Shown in pieces: positions 7,947 through 17,905 of a stretch of 64,000 nucleotides of DNA. The position numbers and the translations under genes are program-made. The notes below the pieces were generated by a model, which saw only the letters and a list, made by a program, of their open reading frames with translations, was not told where the DNA came from and ran no database searches. Within the stretch, counting starts at the first letter, position 1, and the number at the start of each line of letters is the position of its first letter. Origin of the DNA: Aestuariibaculum sp. M13 (GTDB taxonomy: Bacteria; Bacteroidota; Bacteroidia; Flavobacteriales; Flavobacteriaceae); assembly GCF_024723255.1 (NCBI RefSeq), contig NZ_JANIAC010000001.1, positions 697,548-761,547 of the forward strand, given 5' to 3'.

Positions 7947-9167
7947 TTAATATTCCATGTATGTTCCTGAACCAATATTAAGTGTCAACGAAAAACGTAA
8001 TGTTCCTTCTAAAGGACTCTGAACTTTTGCTGTTGAGAACAGGTATGATAAATCGATATTTACCACATTGGCTTTAAATCCAGCTCCAAGAGCCATAAAT
8101 TTTCTAGCACCTTTTTCTTCACTCTCATTAAAATAACCAGCTCTTAATGCAAATGAATCCTGATACATATATTCAGCTCCTAATGCCCAGGTAAATTCTT
8201 TTAACTCCTCACTGAAACCTCCCGGGGCATCACCAAAAGACTGAAATATACCTGATAAGAAATTAACATCCTGCGATTTTCCTTTGTAAATTGCCATATC
8301 GTTTACTAACTCATCACCTGAATCATACTCACCATTATCATTATTATCTATAAACTCTGTACCATAAATTGGAGGTGTTGGTACTAAAAGTTTAGCCACC
8401 TCTAAAGTAACCCCTAATTTATTGTACTGATCAAAAATGAAATCGAAACCACCTCCTAAACGTAAGTTTGTTGGTTGAAAATTATCTACTCCACCATCAT
8501 CATATTTAAATTTAGGTCCGATATTCTGTATTGCCCAACCTGCTCTCCATCGTCCGTTAAAATCTGAATAAACCTCTTCTTCACTTTGATAGTATCCAGA
8601 AATATCAACACCAAAAGAACTCGCTGCACTGGCATCGCTATTATCATAATTCAATCTTAAATCTGATAACAAATAACGCATCGCTACCGACATGGCATAT
8701 TGATCACTTAATCTTAAAGCATAAGATACGTCGAATGCTAATTCATTTGGTTTTTGAATTACAGGCTGATCAAATTCATTGTTAACAAATTCAATCTCCC
8801 CAAGTCCGAAGTATTTAAAACTGGCTGCAAAAGCACTACGTTCATCTAGACGATTGAAATATGACAAATAGGCGATTCCCATATCGTTCACTAATTTCTT
8901 AAGATATGGCGTATAACTTAATGAGATTCCAGATTTAGTTTCTGAAAACACATACTTAGATGAATTCCATTGTTGAGAAAATGCATCTACTGAAGTTGCA
9001 ACCCCCATATCACCCATACCTGCAGCACGTGCATCTGGAGCAATTAAGGTGAATGGCATACCCGTTGTTATAACTCTGGAATCATTTTCATTTGGAATTA
9101 TTGTAGTTTGTGCACTAACACTTAAGACACACATTAGCGCTAAAAGAAATAATAATTGGTTTTTCAT
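7947..9167 (-). CDS. porV: T9SS outer-membrane shuttle protein PorV
   Basis: PorV (LptO) is a FadL-like outer-membrane barrel that carries type IX cargo from the SprA translocon to the PorU sortase. The 406-residue protein has a signal peptide (MKNQLLFLLAL..., cleavage likely after VSAQ or before it at about residue 19-20), an N-terminal ARAAGMGDMGVA segment typical of the family, and alternating amphipathic strands to the C-terminus. Gene order porU then porV, 33 bases apart, is the conserved arrangement in Bacteroidetes and supports the call. Confidence 0.93.
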   Translation of the reverse strand: MKNQLLFLLALMCVLSVSAQTTIIPNENDSRVITTGMPFTLIAPDARAAGMGDMGVATSVDAFSQQWNSSKYVFSETKSGISLSYTPYLKKLVNDMGIAYLSYFNRLDERSAFAASFKYFGLGEIEFVNNEFDQPVIQKPNELAFDVSYALRLSDQYAMSVAMRYLLSDLRLNYDNSDASAASSFGVDISGYYQSEEEVYSDFNGRWRAGWAIQNIGPKFKYDDGGVDNFQPTNLRLGGGFDFIFDQYNKLGVTLEVAKLLVPTPPIYGTEFIDNNDNGEYDSGDELVNDMAIYKGKSQDVNFLSGIFQSFGDAPGGFSEELKEFTWALGAEYMYQDSFALRAGYFNESEEKGARKFMALGAGFKANVVNIDLSYLFSTAKVQSPLEGTLRFSLTLNIGSGTYMEY

Positions 9168-9200
9168 GGGTTGGTTTTAATTCTACAATTATATTTTTTA

Positions 9201-12200
9201 TTAAAGTATTACTAGTTTCTCTATTTTTTCAACTTTTTTATTTAACAGTTCAGACTGTACAATTAATTTATAAATATACACACCTTTTCCTATTCTGTCC
9301 CCAAAGTCATCACGACCATCCCATACAATATCTCTTGAAAGGGTGCTATTTACAATTCCACCCCCTGATGTTTGACCATTTAAGGTCCTCACCAATTTTC
9401 CTGAAACCGTGAATATCTGTATAGAAACGTTTAAAGGTGCCGAACTATTGTGATTAAACCAAAATTCGGTGTAATTTACAAATGGATTTGGGTAATTTAA
9501 GACATTATCTATTACCAGTTCCTGATCCTGATCGTAAACCACAAACTGAATTTCGGCTATTGAAGAATTATTATAAACATCCCAGGCTTTAAGTGTCAGG
9601 GTATGTAATCCGGGTTCTAAATCACGGAATGGAAAACTCACGGTTCCATTAGTATATACATCCAACTCGGTTTGATAATAATCATTCAATATATAAGGAT
9701 TCGTTTCGTCACCATCAATAATAGCCACAATATCATGACCAATGCCACTCGCCGTATTAATACCGTTAGCATCTTCTAATTTAGCCAGTAAAGTTGGCGA
9801 TTCGTTTGTGATGCCTCCTGAAACAAAGGTTTCATCATTCATATAAAGCGTTATAACCGGCCCAATATTATCTTCCTCAGCATCTTCATTTAAACCACCA
9901 ATTTTAACAATATCAACACTCGCACCTGTCTGATCTTCTAACAGCGCGCCGTTTTCTGAATAAAAACTCACCTTGCCAGAACCAACAGGAATACCAATAT
10001 CCTTTGGTACAATAAAATCGAATTCGAATTGACCGTTAGTCACAGATGCCTGACCTCTAAAAATAACTTCACCTAAGGTTTTAAAATTTAACTTGACTAA
10101 TTGTCCGTTCAATGTTGTCCCATCATTAGCTAAAGTTTGTCTATCAATGTCCTTATCATAAATTGTCGAAGACAGAACCCCGTTATAATTAGAAAGAATA
10201 TTTCCTGACAAATCGGTTACTTCTCCGGCTAATTTAACATAACTCAGGGCCTTTAAAGTATCTGTCGCCTGAGTAATTGGTACATCATTAATTTTGGTTA
10301 AACTAACATTTGGTTTAGCAAAAGCTAATTTCATAGCCGGATCGCCAATGAAAAATATTAAACGACGCTGACTTTGCCCTGACAACGTCGGGTCATTTTT
10401 TGTCAGGCGCAAGGCTTCTGCCATAGACGGATATTCAAAATCACCATAAGTATCATTATCGCTAAAAGAGAAAAGATATTGCCCCAAAACATTATTAAAA
10501 GCGATAGCAAAACTCACAAATATTTGTCGGGTTGTCGTGATTAAACCAATAGCTCCTGCTTCTTTATTCCAATAGGTAAATTCGCCTGCTGTTTGCCTGT
10601 ATGGATTGTCGAACTTTGTAAACTCACAAGTTACCGTTACAAAACAATTGAGTTTATTATAATTTCTGAAAGATTCAATATTCGGTTTGGTTAAAATACG
10701 TTCCTGCGCTAAACCATCTTCACCACCATGTCCAAAATAATTAATTACTAAAGCCCCATTATCAATAGCATTTAAAAACTCTGTATTAGCTTGAGGATAA
10801 CGCTCACCTCCTGCCGAAGTTTCCTGCTTAAATGCGTCGCTATGAATTTTCACTATGTTCATAAAAGGCTTGGCCTCGGTTACCATATTACCAAGATTGT
10901 CGGTAGTAGACTGTAAAATGCCTTCCCAATCTTGGTCGACATCATCTGAAACAACTACAAAGTTATTACGCCAGCTTCCGTAAGCTTCTTTTGAGTAATA
11001 AGATTCTATTTTATCAACAAGTTCTTTCGCTTGTTGAGGGTTATCGGCAATAATCCTTCCAACTGCAATATCAAGTTTATCACTTGTTAACATCGTTCCC
11101 TCATTTTCATTCATCATCCCATAAAAATCATCTGAGATATACGAATTAGTCAAGTTGAAACTATTATAGGAATGCCATGATGGTACAATATTCGTATTAT
11201 TAGGAATTCTATCTTTATAATCGAAAGAGCCATCTCCAAATAAACACAGGTATTTTATTTCACCTCCAGGATTAACAGGGTTATCGTAAACATACTTCAC
11301 CAGATTTCTTATAGCCCCTATATCCGGATTCCCTGTACTGAATTCATTATAAATTTCATCTAAACCAAAGACTTTAACATTCAAACCATATTGATTTGCA
11401 TTTATCTGAGCTAGCCGATTAGCCTGACTTAACATATTATTTGGTGAAACAATAATATAATCTACATCCTGCAGTTCTCCTAGACTATTTCGAAAAACAG
11501 TTCCTTTAATATTCTGGTTACTTACTGTTGTATTTGTGTCATATTTAGGCTCATAAAAGTCACTTGTTGTTACAGCTACATAGTTTTTTAATTCACCTAA
11601 TGTTGCAGTAAACCTTAATGTAGATGCTTGTTCAGCATGCTCATAGTTTAACACATTAAATATATCGGTCACATCCCAAATTTCTGAAATCCCGGAAGCA
11701 TCACTAATTTGATATTCTCCAATTCCCGAAGCTGATGCTACCACATCGTTTTTAAATTGAAACTGTTTATTATAGAATTTAAGTGCTCGAGTTGCTTCAA
11801 CAGAAATATAATCTAAATACCCAACAGCACTTGGGTTGCCTTGATTATTATAATTAAGCCCCACATTTAAGGTAGAAGAATTCACCGTAATATCATTAAA
11901 ATATGATGCACCACTTGCTAAAGTCGGTGAACTTGCTCCACTTAAATTCATAGTAGTGATAAGAGATCCATTCACTGTAAGTGCCATAGAACTCATAGAA
12001 CCTGATGTTGCCGCAACATAAACTTTTAAAGTTACCGGCTCGGTCGTTACTAAATCAGGAAATTCAAACGAATACGTTTTACTATTATCCACGTCAAAAC
12101 GATCACCAAACCAACGACGCCCTAAAAATGCAATATTATGTTCGTCCTTTTCATAGAATTTATAATCCTGATAGGTATTAATAACCATATCGACGGTTCC

Positions 12201-13085
12201 TGTTGGTTGGGTAAAAGGCTGAATGCGCTTTCCTGAGCCAGAACTTACATTTATATAATAATAAGTCTTATCGGTATAACAATTAATATTGGTATTACTT
12301 TCAGAATTATACATTCGAGGTCCTTGAGCATAAAACAAGATATAATCGTTACTATCAAACACGCCATCTTCTTCCCCTACAAACTTTATGGCATTCTCCT
12401 GAACATCGAAAGGATAAGGTTCTGCATTAGAATACGGAATCATTCGTCCTCCATTACCATATAACTTTATTGTTCTTGGATCGACACTATTAACATTTAC
12501 CCCCAAGCGTTGCAAAAAACTTTTCGACAGTTTAAACACCCCTGTTGTATCAACATAAAACTTATACCATTCTCCACTACTAAGCACCGAATTAGTTCTG
12601 GCTTTAGTTGCATAAGTCTTACTAGACACATTAGTTCTCGAAGTACTGCCTCCAAGTGTATAATTAATTTGAAAAGACATAACCTTTTTATAGGTTCCGT
12701 TTGTATCCTTTATTATAGGTGATATTTGAAAAAGCACATAACGTTTATCTCGAGCTATGGCATTTTTTAAACTAAATTTTAATTTTGATGGAATAGTTGA
12801 CTCATCTAAATCTTTGAATTCCTGTTTTGAAATTGAAGCATATACCACATTACTAACAGCAACAGAAGATTCATTAACTACTCCAGAAGTAACCCACTGC
12901 GAAACAAACTGTAACCCTTCTGAAAAATCATAACTAAAATTTTCATCGTTAAAACCAGGAAGTTCTATAGAATAGGTATCACTGGAAATCTTTTTAGAAG
13001 ATTCCCATGTAATGGTAAACTGTTTTTGTTGCCCAAAAGCAAAAACACATATAAATAATAAGACGAGTAAAATTTTCTCTTTCAT
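9201..13085 (-). CDS. porU: T9SS sortase PorU (C25-family peptidase)
   Basis: PorU removes the C-terminal signal of type IX cargo and joins it to a lipopolysaccharide-type anchor at the cell surface. The 1294-residue protein has an N-terminal signal peptide (cleavage near FAFGQ), a long beta-rich region, a gingipain-type C25 domain, and a C-terminal beta-sandwich with YPNPF and WDGRDDFG signatures like those of T9SS tail domains. The catalytic dyad is visible: His786 in NYFGHGG and Cys820 in VTVTCEF. It precedes porV and is divergent from gldJ, the usual order in Flavobacteriaceae. Confidence 0.95.
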   Translation of the reverse strand: MKEKILLVLLFICVFAFGQQKQFTITWESSKKISSDTYSIELPGFNDENFSYDFSEGLQFVSQWVTSGVVNESSVAVSNVVYASISKQEFKDLDESTIPSKLKFSLKNAIARDKRYVLFQISPIIKDTNGTYKKVMSFQINYTLGGSTSRTNVSSKTYATKARTNSVLSSGEWYKFYVDTTGVFKLSKSFLQRLGVNVNSVDPRTIKLYGNGGRMIPYSNAEPYPFDVQENAIKFVGEEDGVFDSNDYILFYAQGPRMYNSESNTNINCYTDKTYYYINVSSGSGKRIQPFTQPTGTVDMVINTYQDYKFYEKDEHNIAFLGRRWFGDRFDVDNSKTYSFEFPDLVTTEPVTLKVYVAATSGSMSSMALTVNGSLITTMNLSGASSPTLASGASYFNDITVNSSTLNVGLNYNNQGNPSAVGYLDYISVEATRALKFYNKQFQFKNDVVASASGIGEYQISDASGISEIWDVTDIFNVLNYEHAEQASTLRFTATLGELKNYVAVTTSDFYEPKYDTNTTVSNQNIKGTVFRNSLGELQDVDYIIVSPNNMLSQANRLAQINANQYGLNVKVFGLDEIYNEFSTGNPDIGAIRNLVKYVYDNPVNPGGEIKYLCLFGDGSFDYKDRIPNNTNIVPSWHSYNSFNLTNSYISDDFYGMMNENEGTMLTSDKLDIAVGRIIADNPQQAKELVDKIESYYSKEAYGSWRNNFVVVSDDVDQDWEGILQSTTDNLGNMVTEAKPFMNIVKIHSDAFKQETSAGGERYPQANTEFLNAIDNGALVINYFGHGGEDGLAQERILTKPNIESFRNYNKLNCFVTVTCEFTKFDNPYRQTAGEFTYWNKEAGAIGLITTTRQIFVSFAIAFNNVLGQYLFSFSDNDTYGDFEYPSMAEALRLTKNDPTLSGQSQRRLIFFIGDPAMKLAFAKPNVSLTKINDVPITQATDTLKALSYVKLAGEVTDLSGNILSNYNGVLSSTIYDKDIDRQTLANDGTTLNGQLVKLNFKTLGEVIFRGQASVTNGQFEFDFIVPKDIGIPVGSGKVSFYSENGALLEDQTGASVDIVKIGGLNEDAEEDNIGPVITLYMNDETFVSGGITNESPTLLAKLEDANGINTASGIGHDIVAIIDGDETNPYILNDYYQTELDVYTNGTVSFPFRDLEPGLHTLTLKAWDVYNNSSIAEIQFVVYDQDQELVIDNVLNYPNPFVNYTEFWFNHNSSAPLNVSIQIFTVSGKLVRTLNGQTSGGGIVNSTLSRDIVWDGRDDFGDRIGKGVYIYKLIVQSELLNKKVEKIEKLVIL

Positions 13086-13150
13086 TGCTAAAAATAACGT
13101 GAATAACCCTTATATAGTATGACTATAGCCTACAATTTTAAAAACTGATT

Positions 13151-13158
13151 CAAAAATA
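13151..13158 (-). promoter_or_regulatory. Candidate -7 element for porU-porV
   Basis: On the minus strand the bases read TATTTTTG, an exact TAnnTTTG match, 66 bases upstream of the porU ATG in the porU-gldJ divergent spacer. The nearest upstream TTG is at 14 bases, shorter than normal, so only the -7 part is supported. Confidence 0.4.
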
Positions 13159-13350
13159 CAATAATAATTTAGCAATACACACGTTAATAAAACACAAAAT
13201 AAGATCGAAAAACCTCAAAAACATCGATGTAAGAACCAAAAAATAGGTTGAAATGCACATTTTTTTGGGTAAAATGTAAAAAAGAGCTTGCATTGTTAGG
13301 TTTAATTCTTATATTGCATCACCAAAAATATTATTAGCTTACTTAAACGT

Positions 13351-15042
13351 ATGAATATGAAAAAAGTAGTAGCATTCAAGGTTTTACTAGTTTTAGCCCT
13401 AACCGCGACCATAACTAGTTGTAAAAAATCATCGAGCTCGAAGAACACTTCTAGAGCTACGGGATGGCAAATCAACTCACGTGAAGGAGGTTTTCAATAC
13501 AATACAGACTTTAAAGAGCAGGAAACTTCTCCTGGTTTAGTTTTTATTGAAGGAGGTACCTTTACCAAAGGACGAGTACAGGACGACGTAATGCACGATT
13601 GGAACAATACGCCAAACCAGCAACACGTTCAATCGTTCTATATGGATGAAACTGAGGTTACTAATGCCATGTATATGGAGTATTTAGATTGGATTAAACG
13701 CGTTTATCCACCTTCAGATGAAAACTTCAGAGCCATTTATCACGGAGCTTTACCAGACACCTTAGTTTGGAGAAACCGTTTAGGGTATAACGAAGTTATG
13801 ACAGACAACTACTTGCGTCACCCAGCTTATGGTGAGTATCCTGTAGTTGGTGTTAGCTGGATTCAAGCTGTTGAGTTCGCTAACTGGCGAACAGATCGTG
13901 TTAACGAATACAACTTAGAACAAGCTGGTTACTTAAAACGTGATGCTAAAATTACCGATGTTGGTGCTGATGCCACGTTTAATACAGATACTTACATCAA
14001 TTCTCCTACTTTAACGTATGGTGGTAATGAAGAAGTAATCAACCCTAATCAAGGAAGAAATAGATACGCCAGAACGGATGCTGAAGGCAATGAAACTAAC
14101 ATCTATGCAACAAGAGAAACCGGACTTATTACACCGAAGTACAGACTCCCTACCGAAACAGAGTGGGAATATGCTGCTTTAGGTTTAAGTGAAATTAGAA
14201 GTTATAACTTATACCGTGGGCGTAAAAAATATCCATGGGATGGACAATACACACGTAACGGAAAACGTAAATACCGTGGTGATCAGTTAGCTAACTTTAA
14301 ACAAGGAAAAGGTGATTACGGTGGAATCGCAGGATGGTCTGATGACCGTGCAGATATTACAAACGCTGTAAAATCATACGAGCCTAACGATTACGGTTTA
14401 TACGATATGGCTGGTAACGTAGCAGAATGGGTTGCCGATGTTTACCGTCCTATTGTTGATGATGAATTCAACGATTTTAACTACTACCGTGGTAACGTTT
14501 ATACTAAAAACGCATTAAACGATGATGGTACTGTAAAAGTAGTTACTCCTGAAGATATTGTTTACGATACACTTTCTAACGGAAAAATTATTGCAAGAAA
14601 CCTTCCGGGTGAAATTTTACAAGTTCCTGTTGACGAAAATGAGACCTATTTACGTACTAACTTCGATAAGAGTAATCAAGTAAACTATCGCGATGGTGAC
14701 AGAAGATCTTCTCGCTATTTCGAAAGCTTTAATGACGAAGAGGGTGAAGAAAATGCAGATGCACTTACTAGAAAAATGTACAACTCTCCTAAAAACGTTG
14801 TAACAAGAGATTCATTAGGTAATATTGTTAGAGAATACGATAAATCTAATAACAGAACCTCTTTAATTAATGACGAAGTTAGAGTTTACAAAGGAGGTTC
14901 TTGGAAAGACAGAGAATACTGGTTAGACCCTTCTCAACGTCGTTACTACCCGCAAGATATGGCAACAGATTACATCGGGTTTAGATGTGCTATGTCGAGA
15001 GTAGGTTCAAAATCTCAACAAAAATTCAAAACTAAAAACTAG
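13351..15042 (+). CDS. gldJ: Gliding motility lipoprotein GldJ
   Basis: GldJ is an envelope lipoprotein required for gliding and for the type IX machinery. The 563 residues begin with a signal peptide with lipobox ITSC (Cys at about residue 24), then a formylglycine-generating-enzyme/SUMF1-like fold: VFIEGGTF, MDETEVTNAMY, PTETEWEYAA, YDMAGNVAEW and YKGGSW followed by GFRCAMS. The domain is used structurally here rather than as a sulfatase modifier. A second ATG two codons in (13357) is an equally possible start. It is divergent from porU and followed by a strong terminator. Confidence 0.95.
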   Translation: MNMKKVVAFKVLLVLALTATITSCKKSSSSKNTSRATGWQINSREGGFQYNTDFKEQETSPGLVFIEGGTFTKGRVQDDVMHDWNNTPNQQHVQSFYMDETEVTNAMYMEYLDWIKRVYPPSDENFRAIYHGALPDTLVWRNRLGYNEVMTDNYLRHPAYGEYPVVGVSWIQAVEFANWRTDRVNEYNLEQAGYLKRDAKITDVGADATFNTDTYINSPTLTYGGNEEVINPNQGRNRYARTDAEGNETNIYATRETGLITPKYRLPTETEWEYAALGLSEIRSYNLYRGRKKYPWDGQYTRNGKRKYRGDQLANFKQGKGDYGGIAGWSDDRADITNAVKSYEPNDYGLYDMAGNVAEWVADVYRPIVDDEFNDFNYYRGNVYTKNALNDDGTVKVVTPEDIVYDTLSNGKIIARNLPGEILQVPVDENETYLRTNFDKSNQVNYRDGDRRSSRYFESFNDEEGEENADALTRKMYNSPKNVVTRDSLGNIVREYDKSNNRTSLINDEVRVYKGGSWKDREYWLDPSQRRYYPQDMATDYIGFRCAMSRVGSKSQQKFKTKN

Positions 15043-15067
15043 TTAAACAACTTGTTGAAATAATATT

Positions 15068-15098
15068 AAAAGTCCTAACCCACAGTTAGGACTTTTTT
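15068..15098 (+). terminator. Terminator after gldJ
   Basis: A perfect 12-base stem (15068-15079 and 15085-15096, core AGTCCTAAC/GTTAGGACT) with a 5-base loop is followed by T residues, 26 bases after the gldJ stop. Confidence 0.85.
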
Positions 15099-15136
15099 AA
15101 TACTTTTAATTTTCAATTAAAAAAACAATTTATCCA

Positions 15137-16417
15137 TTGAAAATAGAACAATTACACAGTCTTTTCTTAGAATGTCACAAAGTAAGTACCGACACCCGCA
15201 AAATTGAACATGACGACATGTTTTTTGCTTTAAAAGGTGAAAACTTCAATGGTAATACTTACACGGAACAAGCACTAAAAAATGGAGCTAAATATTGTGT
15301 TATAGATGACAAAGCATTCAACACATCTACACACACCATCCTTGTTGATAATGTTCTTGAAACCCTGCAAAACTTAGCAACATATCATAGAAATTATTTA
15401 AAACTTCCTATCATCGCTTTAACAGGTAGCAATGGCAAGACCACAACTAAAGAATTAATTAACGCAACGCTGTCTAAAAAATTTAAAACAACAGCAACAA
15501 TTGGTAATTTAAACAATCATATTGGAGTGCCATTAACGCTTTTATCCATGAATAAAGAAACCGAAATAGGCATTGTTGAAATGGGAGCAAATCATTTAAA
15601 AGAAATTGAAATGCTTTGTGCTATTGCCCAACCCGATTATGGCTATATCACCAACTTCGGAAAAGCCCATTTAGAAGGTTTTGGCAGTGTAGAAGGTGTC
15701 ATTAAAGGAAAAAGTGAAATGTACGACTATCTCATTTCAAACAACAAAACCATATTTGTTAACGGTAATGACTCTATTCAGCTAGAAAAAACAGCAAATA
15801 CTAACAGAATCGTTTTTGGAGACACGAACGAATTCAATGTTATTATCAATTTTATTGAAGCACAGCCCAATGTTAAGCTTACTTATAACAGTTTAACCAT
15901 ACAAAGTCAGCTAATAGGTGCTTATAACTTCAATAATATTGCAGCCGCAATCACCATTGCAAATTACTTTGAAGTTGAAGATAATAATATAAAATCTGCA
16001 ATTGAAAACTACTCTCCAACCAATAATCGTTCACAGGTTATTAACAAAGGTACCTGTAAAATCATACTGGATGCATACAATGCAAATCCAACAAGTATGC
16101 TAGCAGCACTTTCCAATTTTGATAAACTAAAGGATACTAATAAAATAGCCATTATTGGAGATATGTTTGAACTTGGCCAGCAAGCTAAAGAAGAACATCA
16201 AAACATTGTTAAGTTATCAACATCTCTTAACATTGACAAGGTAATTGTTATTGGAGAAAATTTCTTTAACACTGAAACCACTGTTGAAAACCTGTTAAAA
16301 TTCCAATCCTTTGAAGACTTTAAATCTAAAATGAACATTTCAGATTTATACAACAGTACGCTTTTAATAAAAGGCTCAAGAGGTATGGCTATGGAAAGAA
16401 TACTAGACTTATTATAA
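15137..16417 (+). CDS. murF: UDP-MurNAc-tripeptide--D-alanyl-D-alanine ligase MurF
   Basis: MurF adds D-Ala-D-Ala to the peptidoglycan precursor in the cytoplasm using ATP. The 426 residues show the Mur ligase layout: N-terminal substrate domain with STDTRK at 17-22, ATP P-loop TGSNGKTTT at 96-104, and a C-terminal domain with the DAYNANP motif. The start is a TTG at 15137; the first in-frame ATG would delete the first 27 residues, including the conserved STDTR strand, so TTG is the better start. A hairpin follows the stop. The gene stands alone. Confidence 0.9.
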   Translation: MKIEQLHSLFLECHKVSTDTRKIEHDDMFFALKGENFNGNTYTEQALKNGAKYCVIDDKAFNTSTHTILVDNVLETLQNLATYHRNYLKLPIIALTGSNGKTTTKELINATLSKKFKTTATIGNLNNHIGVPLTLLSMNKETEIGIVEMGANHLKEIEMLCAIAQPDYGYITNFGKAHLEGFGSVEGVIKGKSEMYDYLISNNKTIFVNGNDSIQLEKTANTNRIVFGDTNEFNVIINFIEAQPNVKLTYNSLTIQSQLIGAYNFNNIAAAITIANYFEVEDNNIKSAIENYSPTNNRSQVINKGTCKIILDAYNANPTSMLAALSNFDKLKDTNKIAIIGDMFELGQQAKEEHQNIVKLSTSLNIDKVIVIGENFFNTETTVENLLKFQSFEDFKSKMNISDLYNSTLLIKGSRGMAMERILDLL

Positions 16418-16425
16418 TCAGATAT

Positions 16426-16460
16426 AAAAAGTGCCTGAAATATATAAATATAACAGGCAC
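16426..16460 (-). terminator. Terminator downstream of PAS-LuxR gene
   Basis: The arms GTGCCTG (16431-16437) and CAGGCAC (16454-16460) enclose an AT-rich loop that can pair further. Read on the minus strand it is followed by five T (16430-16426), so it most likely ends the PAS-LuxR transcript; it also lies just after the murF stop. Confidence 0.6.
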
Positions 16461-16579
16461 GTATTTACTTAACTCTCCCTAAGAATTAATTAATAGCTTA
16501 GCAAAGATTGCATTTTATCGATTGTAGAACAATACTCAATTTGAGTATTTTCAACTAGGAACTGTGTTAAAAATGACTT

Positions 16580-17350
16580 TTAAATGATATTATTATTCAT
16601 TTTTATAATTCCGATGAGCTCTCCTGTGGAAGAAATATTGAATTTTTTCAAAATATTACGACGGTGAGTATCAACTGTATTGGAACTTATATTTAACTTC
16701 TCTGCTATTTCTTTACTGGAATAATTCAGTACCAATAATCTAATAATATCTCGTTCTCGATTACTTACTGCATCTGTTAATAACTTTTGAGAAAAGTTGT
16801 TAAAGTATACCGTTTCATACTCATTTTTATCATTCAATTTCTTAGCCGTAGCACATATACTCATTTTAATTTCCGGAGCCAATACAGTATAATGCGCTAA
16901 ACCAATTATAGGCTTATTAGCAAGATCAAACTCAATAGGCGTGGTATTTTGCACTATATTCATATAAATACCATCTCCGTTCATTAAACGATAGTTCCAG
17001 GTATAACTCATCTTACTTCTATCTTCCAAAGCTATTTCACTTAATGTAAATTTCATTAACTCATTTAACGCCTGAAGCCATTGCTCAACATCATCTGGAT
17101 GCATTCTCGCCCAAAAATACCGCATACCTTGAGAATCGAATAAATTTTTATCCAATCCTAAACAAGCAGTCATATTCTTACTAACATATTCAAAAGTAAG
17201 ATCTCGAGTATTGGTAATACAGAAAAATGTAGAACTATAAGGAAGATACTCATCTAACTCTATAATTTTTTGAATATGCTCTTCTAAAGAAGGATGTTCG
17301 TAACACCGGAACACTTCTTTGTAAACCCCTTTAATTTCATTTAAATCCAT
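16580..17350 (-). CDS. PAS-domain LuxR-type transcriptional regulator
   Basis: This 256-residue protein has a PAS-type sensor region at about 35-165 (FFCITNTRDLTFEYVSKN and MHPDDVEQWLQALNE are PAS/PAC-like) and a LuxR/FixJ helix-turn-helix at about 188-250 (SNRERDIIRLL, SSKEIAEKLNIS, NTVDTHRRNILKK). There is no receiver domain or membrane segment, so it is a soluble one-component regulator. Similar PAS-LuxR proteins are common in Flavobacteriaceae with unknown ligands. Neither flanking gene points to its target. Confidence 0.82.
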   Translation of the reverse strand: MDLNEIKGVYKEVFRCYEHPSLEEHIQKIIELDEYLPYSSTFFCITNTRDLTFEYVSKNMTACLGLDKNLFDSQGMRYFWARMHPDDVEQWLQALNELMKFTLSEIALEDRSKMSYTWNYRLMNGDGIYMNIVQNTTPIEFDLANKPIIGLAHYTVLAPEIKMSICATAKKLNDKNEYETVYFNNFSQKLLTDAVSNRERDIIRLLVLNYSSKEIAEKLNISSNTVDTHRRNILKKFNISSTGELIGIIKMNNNII

Positions 17351-17440
17351 AATAGCAATTTATGTGTTATTCTAAATGTATTAAAAATATGCTGAATGGT
17401 AAGATAAAAGCCTACTACAAATAAAAAATGGTATAAAATA

Positions 17441-17475
17441 AAAAATCCTAAAGTATAATATACTTTAGGATTTTT
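17441..17475 (-). terminator. Terminator of the tRNA-Val array
   Basis: Nearly perfect inverted repeat: arms 17441-17457 and 17459-17475 with core ATCCTAAAGTATA and A/T runs at the outer ends. It starts 4 bases past the last tRNA-Val in the minus direction. Confidence 0.85.
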
Positions 17476-17478
17476 CTG

Positions 17479-17553
17479 TGGGCGCGAAGGGATTCGAACC
17501 CCTGACCCCTTGGGTGTAAACCAAGTGCTCTGAACCAACTGAGCTACGCGCCC
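17479..17553 (-). tRNA. tRNA-Val (TAC), copy 3
   Basis: The minus strand folds as a 75-base cloverleaf: acceptor GGGCGCG/CGCGCCC, discriminator A, D-arm GCTC/GAGC, anticodon stem CTTGG/CCAAG with loop TTTACAC (anticodon TAC), T-loop TTCGAAT. CCA is not encoded. It is identical to the copies at 17646 and 17817. Confidence 0.95.
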
Positions 17554-17645
17554 GAATATTTTCGGGTTTTTAGATAATTTCTAGCTGAAATTAATCTTTC
17601 AATATGTCATTAAAACTTAATTATTATTTAAGCTTTAAACTTTTG

Positions 17646-17720
17646 TGGGCGCGAAGGGATTCGAACCCCTGACCCCTTGGGTGTAAACCAAGTGCTCTGA
17701 ACCAACTGAGCTACGCGCCC
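17646..17720 (-). tRNA. tRNA-Val (TAC), copy 2
   Basis: Same 75-base cloverleaf as the neighbours, with anticodon TAC and discriminator A. Its upstream leader carries CCCGAA/TTCGGG complementarity that includes the tRNA 5' end, as does copy 3. Confidence 0.95.
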
Positions 17721-17777
17721 GAATATTTTCGGGTTTGAGTAAATTTTCAATTGAAATTAGCCTCACAATATGTCATT

Positions 17778-17802
17778 AAAAAACCTGATTCTTATATCAG
17801 GT
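17778..17802 (-). terminator. Terminator-like hairpin inside the tRNA-Val array
   Basis: ACCTGAT (17783-17789) and ATCAGGT (17796-17802) form a 7-base stem; on the minus strand it is followed by a T-run (17783-17778). It lies 14 bases after the first-transcribed tRNA (17817-17891), before copies 2 and 3. The other spacer has only a weak AT hairpin at the same place. Confidence 0.55.
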
Positions 17803-17816
17803 ATTTTGAACTTTTG

Positions 17817-17891
17817 TGGGCGCGAAGGGATTCGAACCCCTGACCCCTTGGGTGTAAACCAAGTGCTCTGAACCAACTGAGCTACGCGCCC
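17817..17891 (-). tRNA. tRNA-Val (TAC), copy 1
   Basis: Same cloverleaf, anticodon TAC. This is the promoter-proximal copy; a consensus promoter lies 15 bases upstream. Confidence 0.95.
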
Positions 17892-17905
17892 TTCAATTAG
17901 GTGTG

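Larger units (their letters stand above)
17479..17891 (-). repeat. Tandem array of three tRNA-Val units
   Basis: Three identical 75-base tRNA genes are separated by two related spacers of 92 and 96 bases (17554-17645 and 17721-17816). Both spacers begin with GAATATTTTCGGGTTT, share CAATATGTCATTAAAA in the middle and end with AACTTTTG, so the array grew by unit duplication. Confidence 0.9.
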
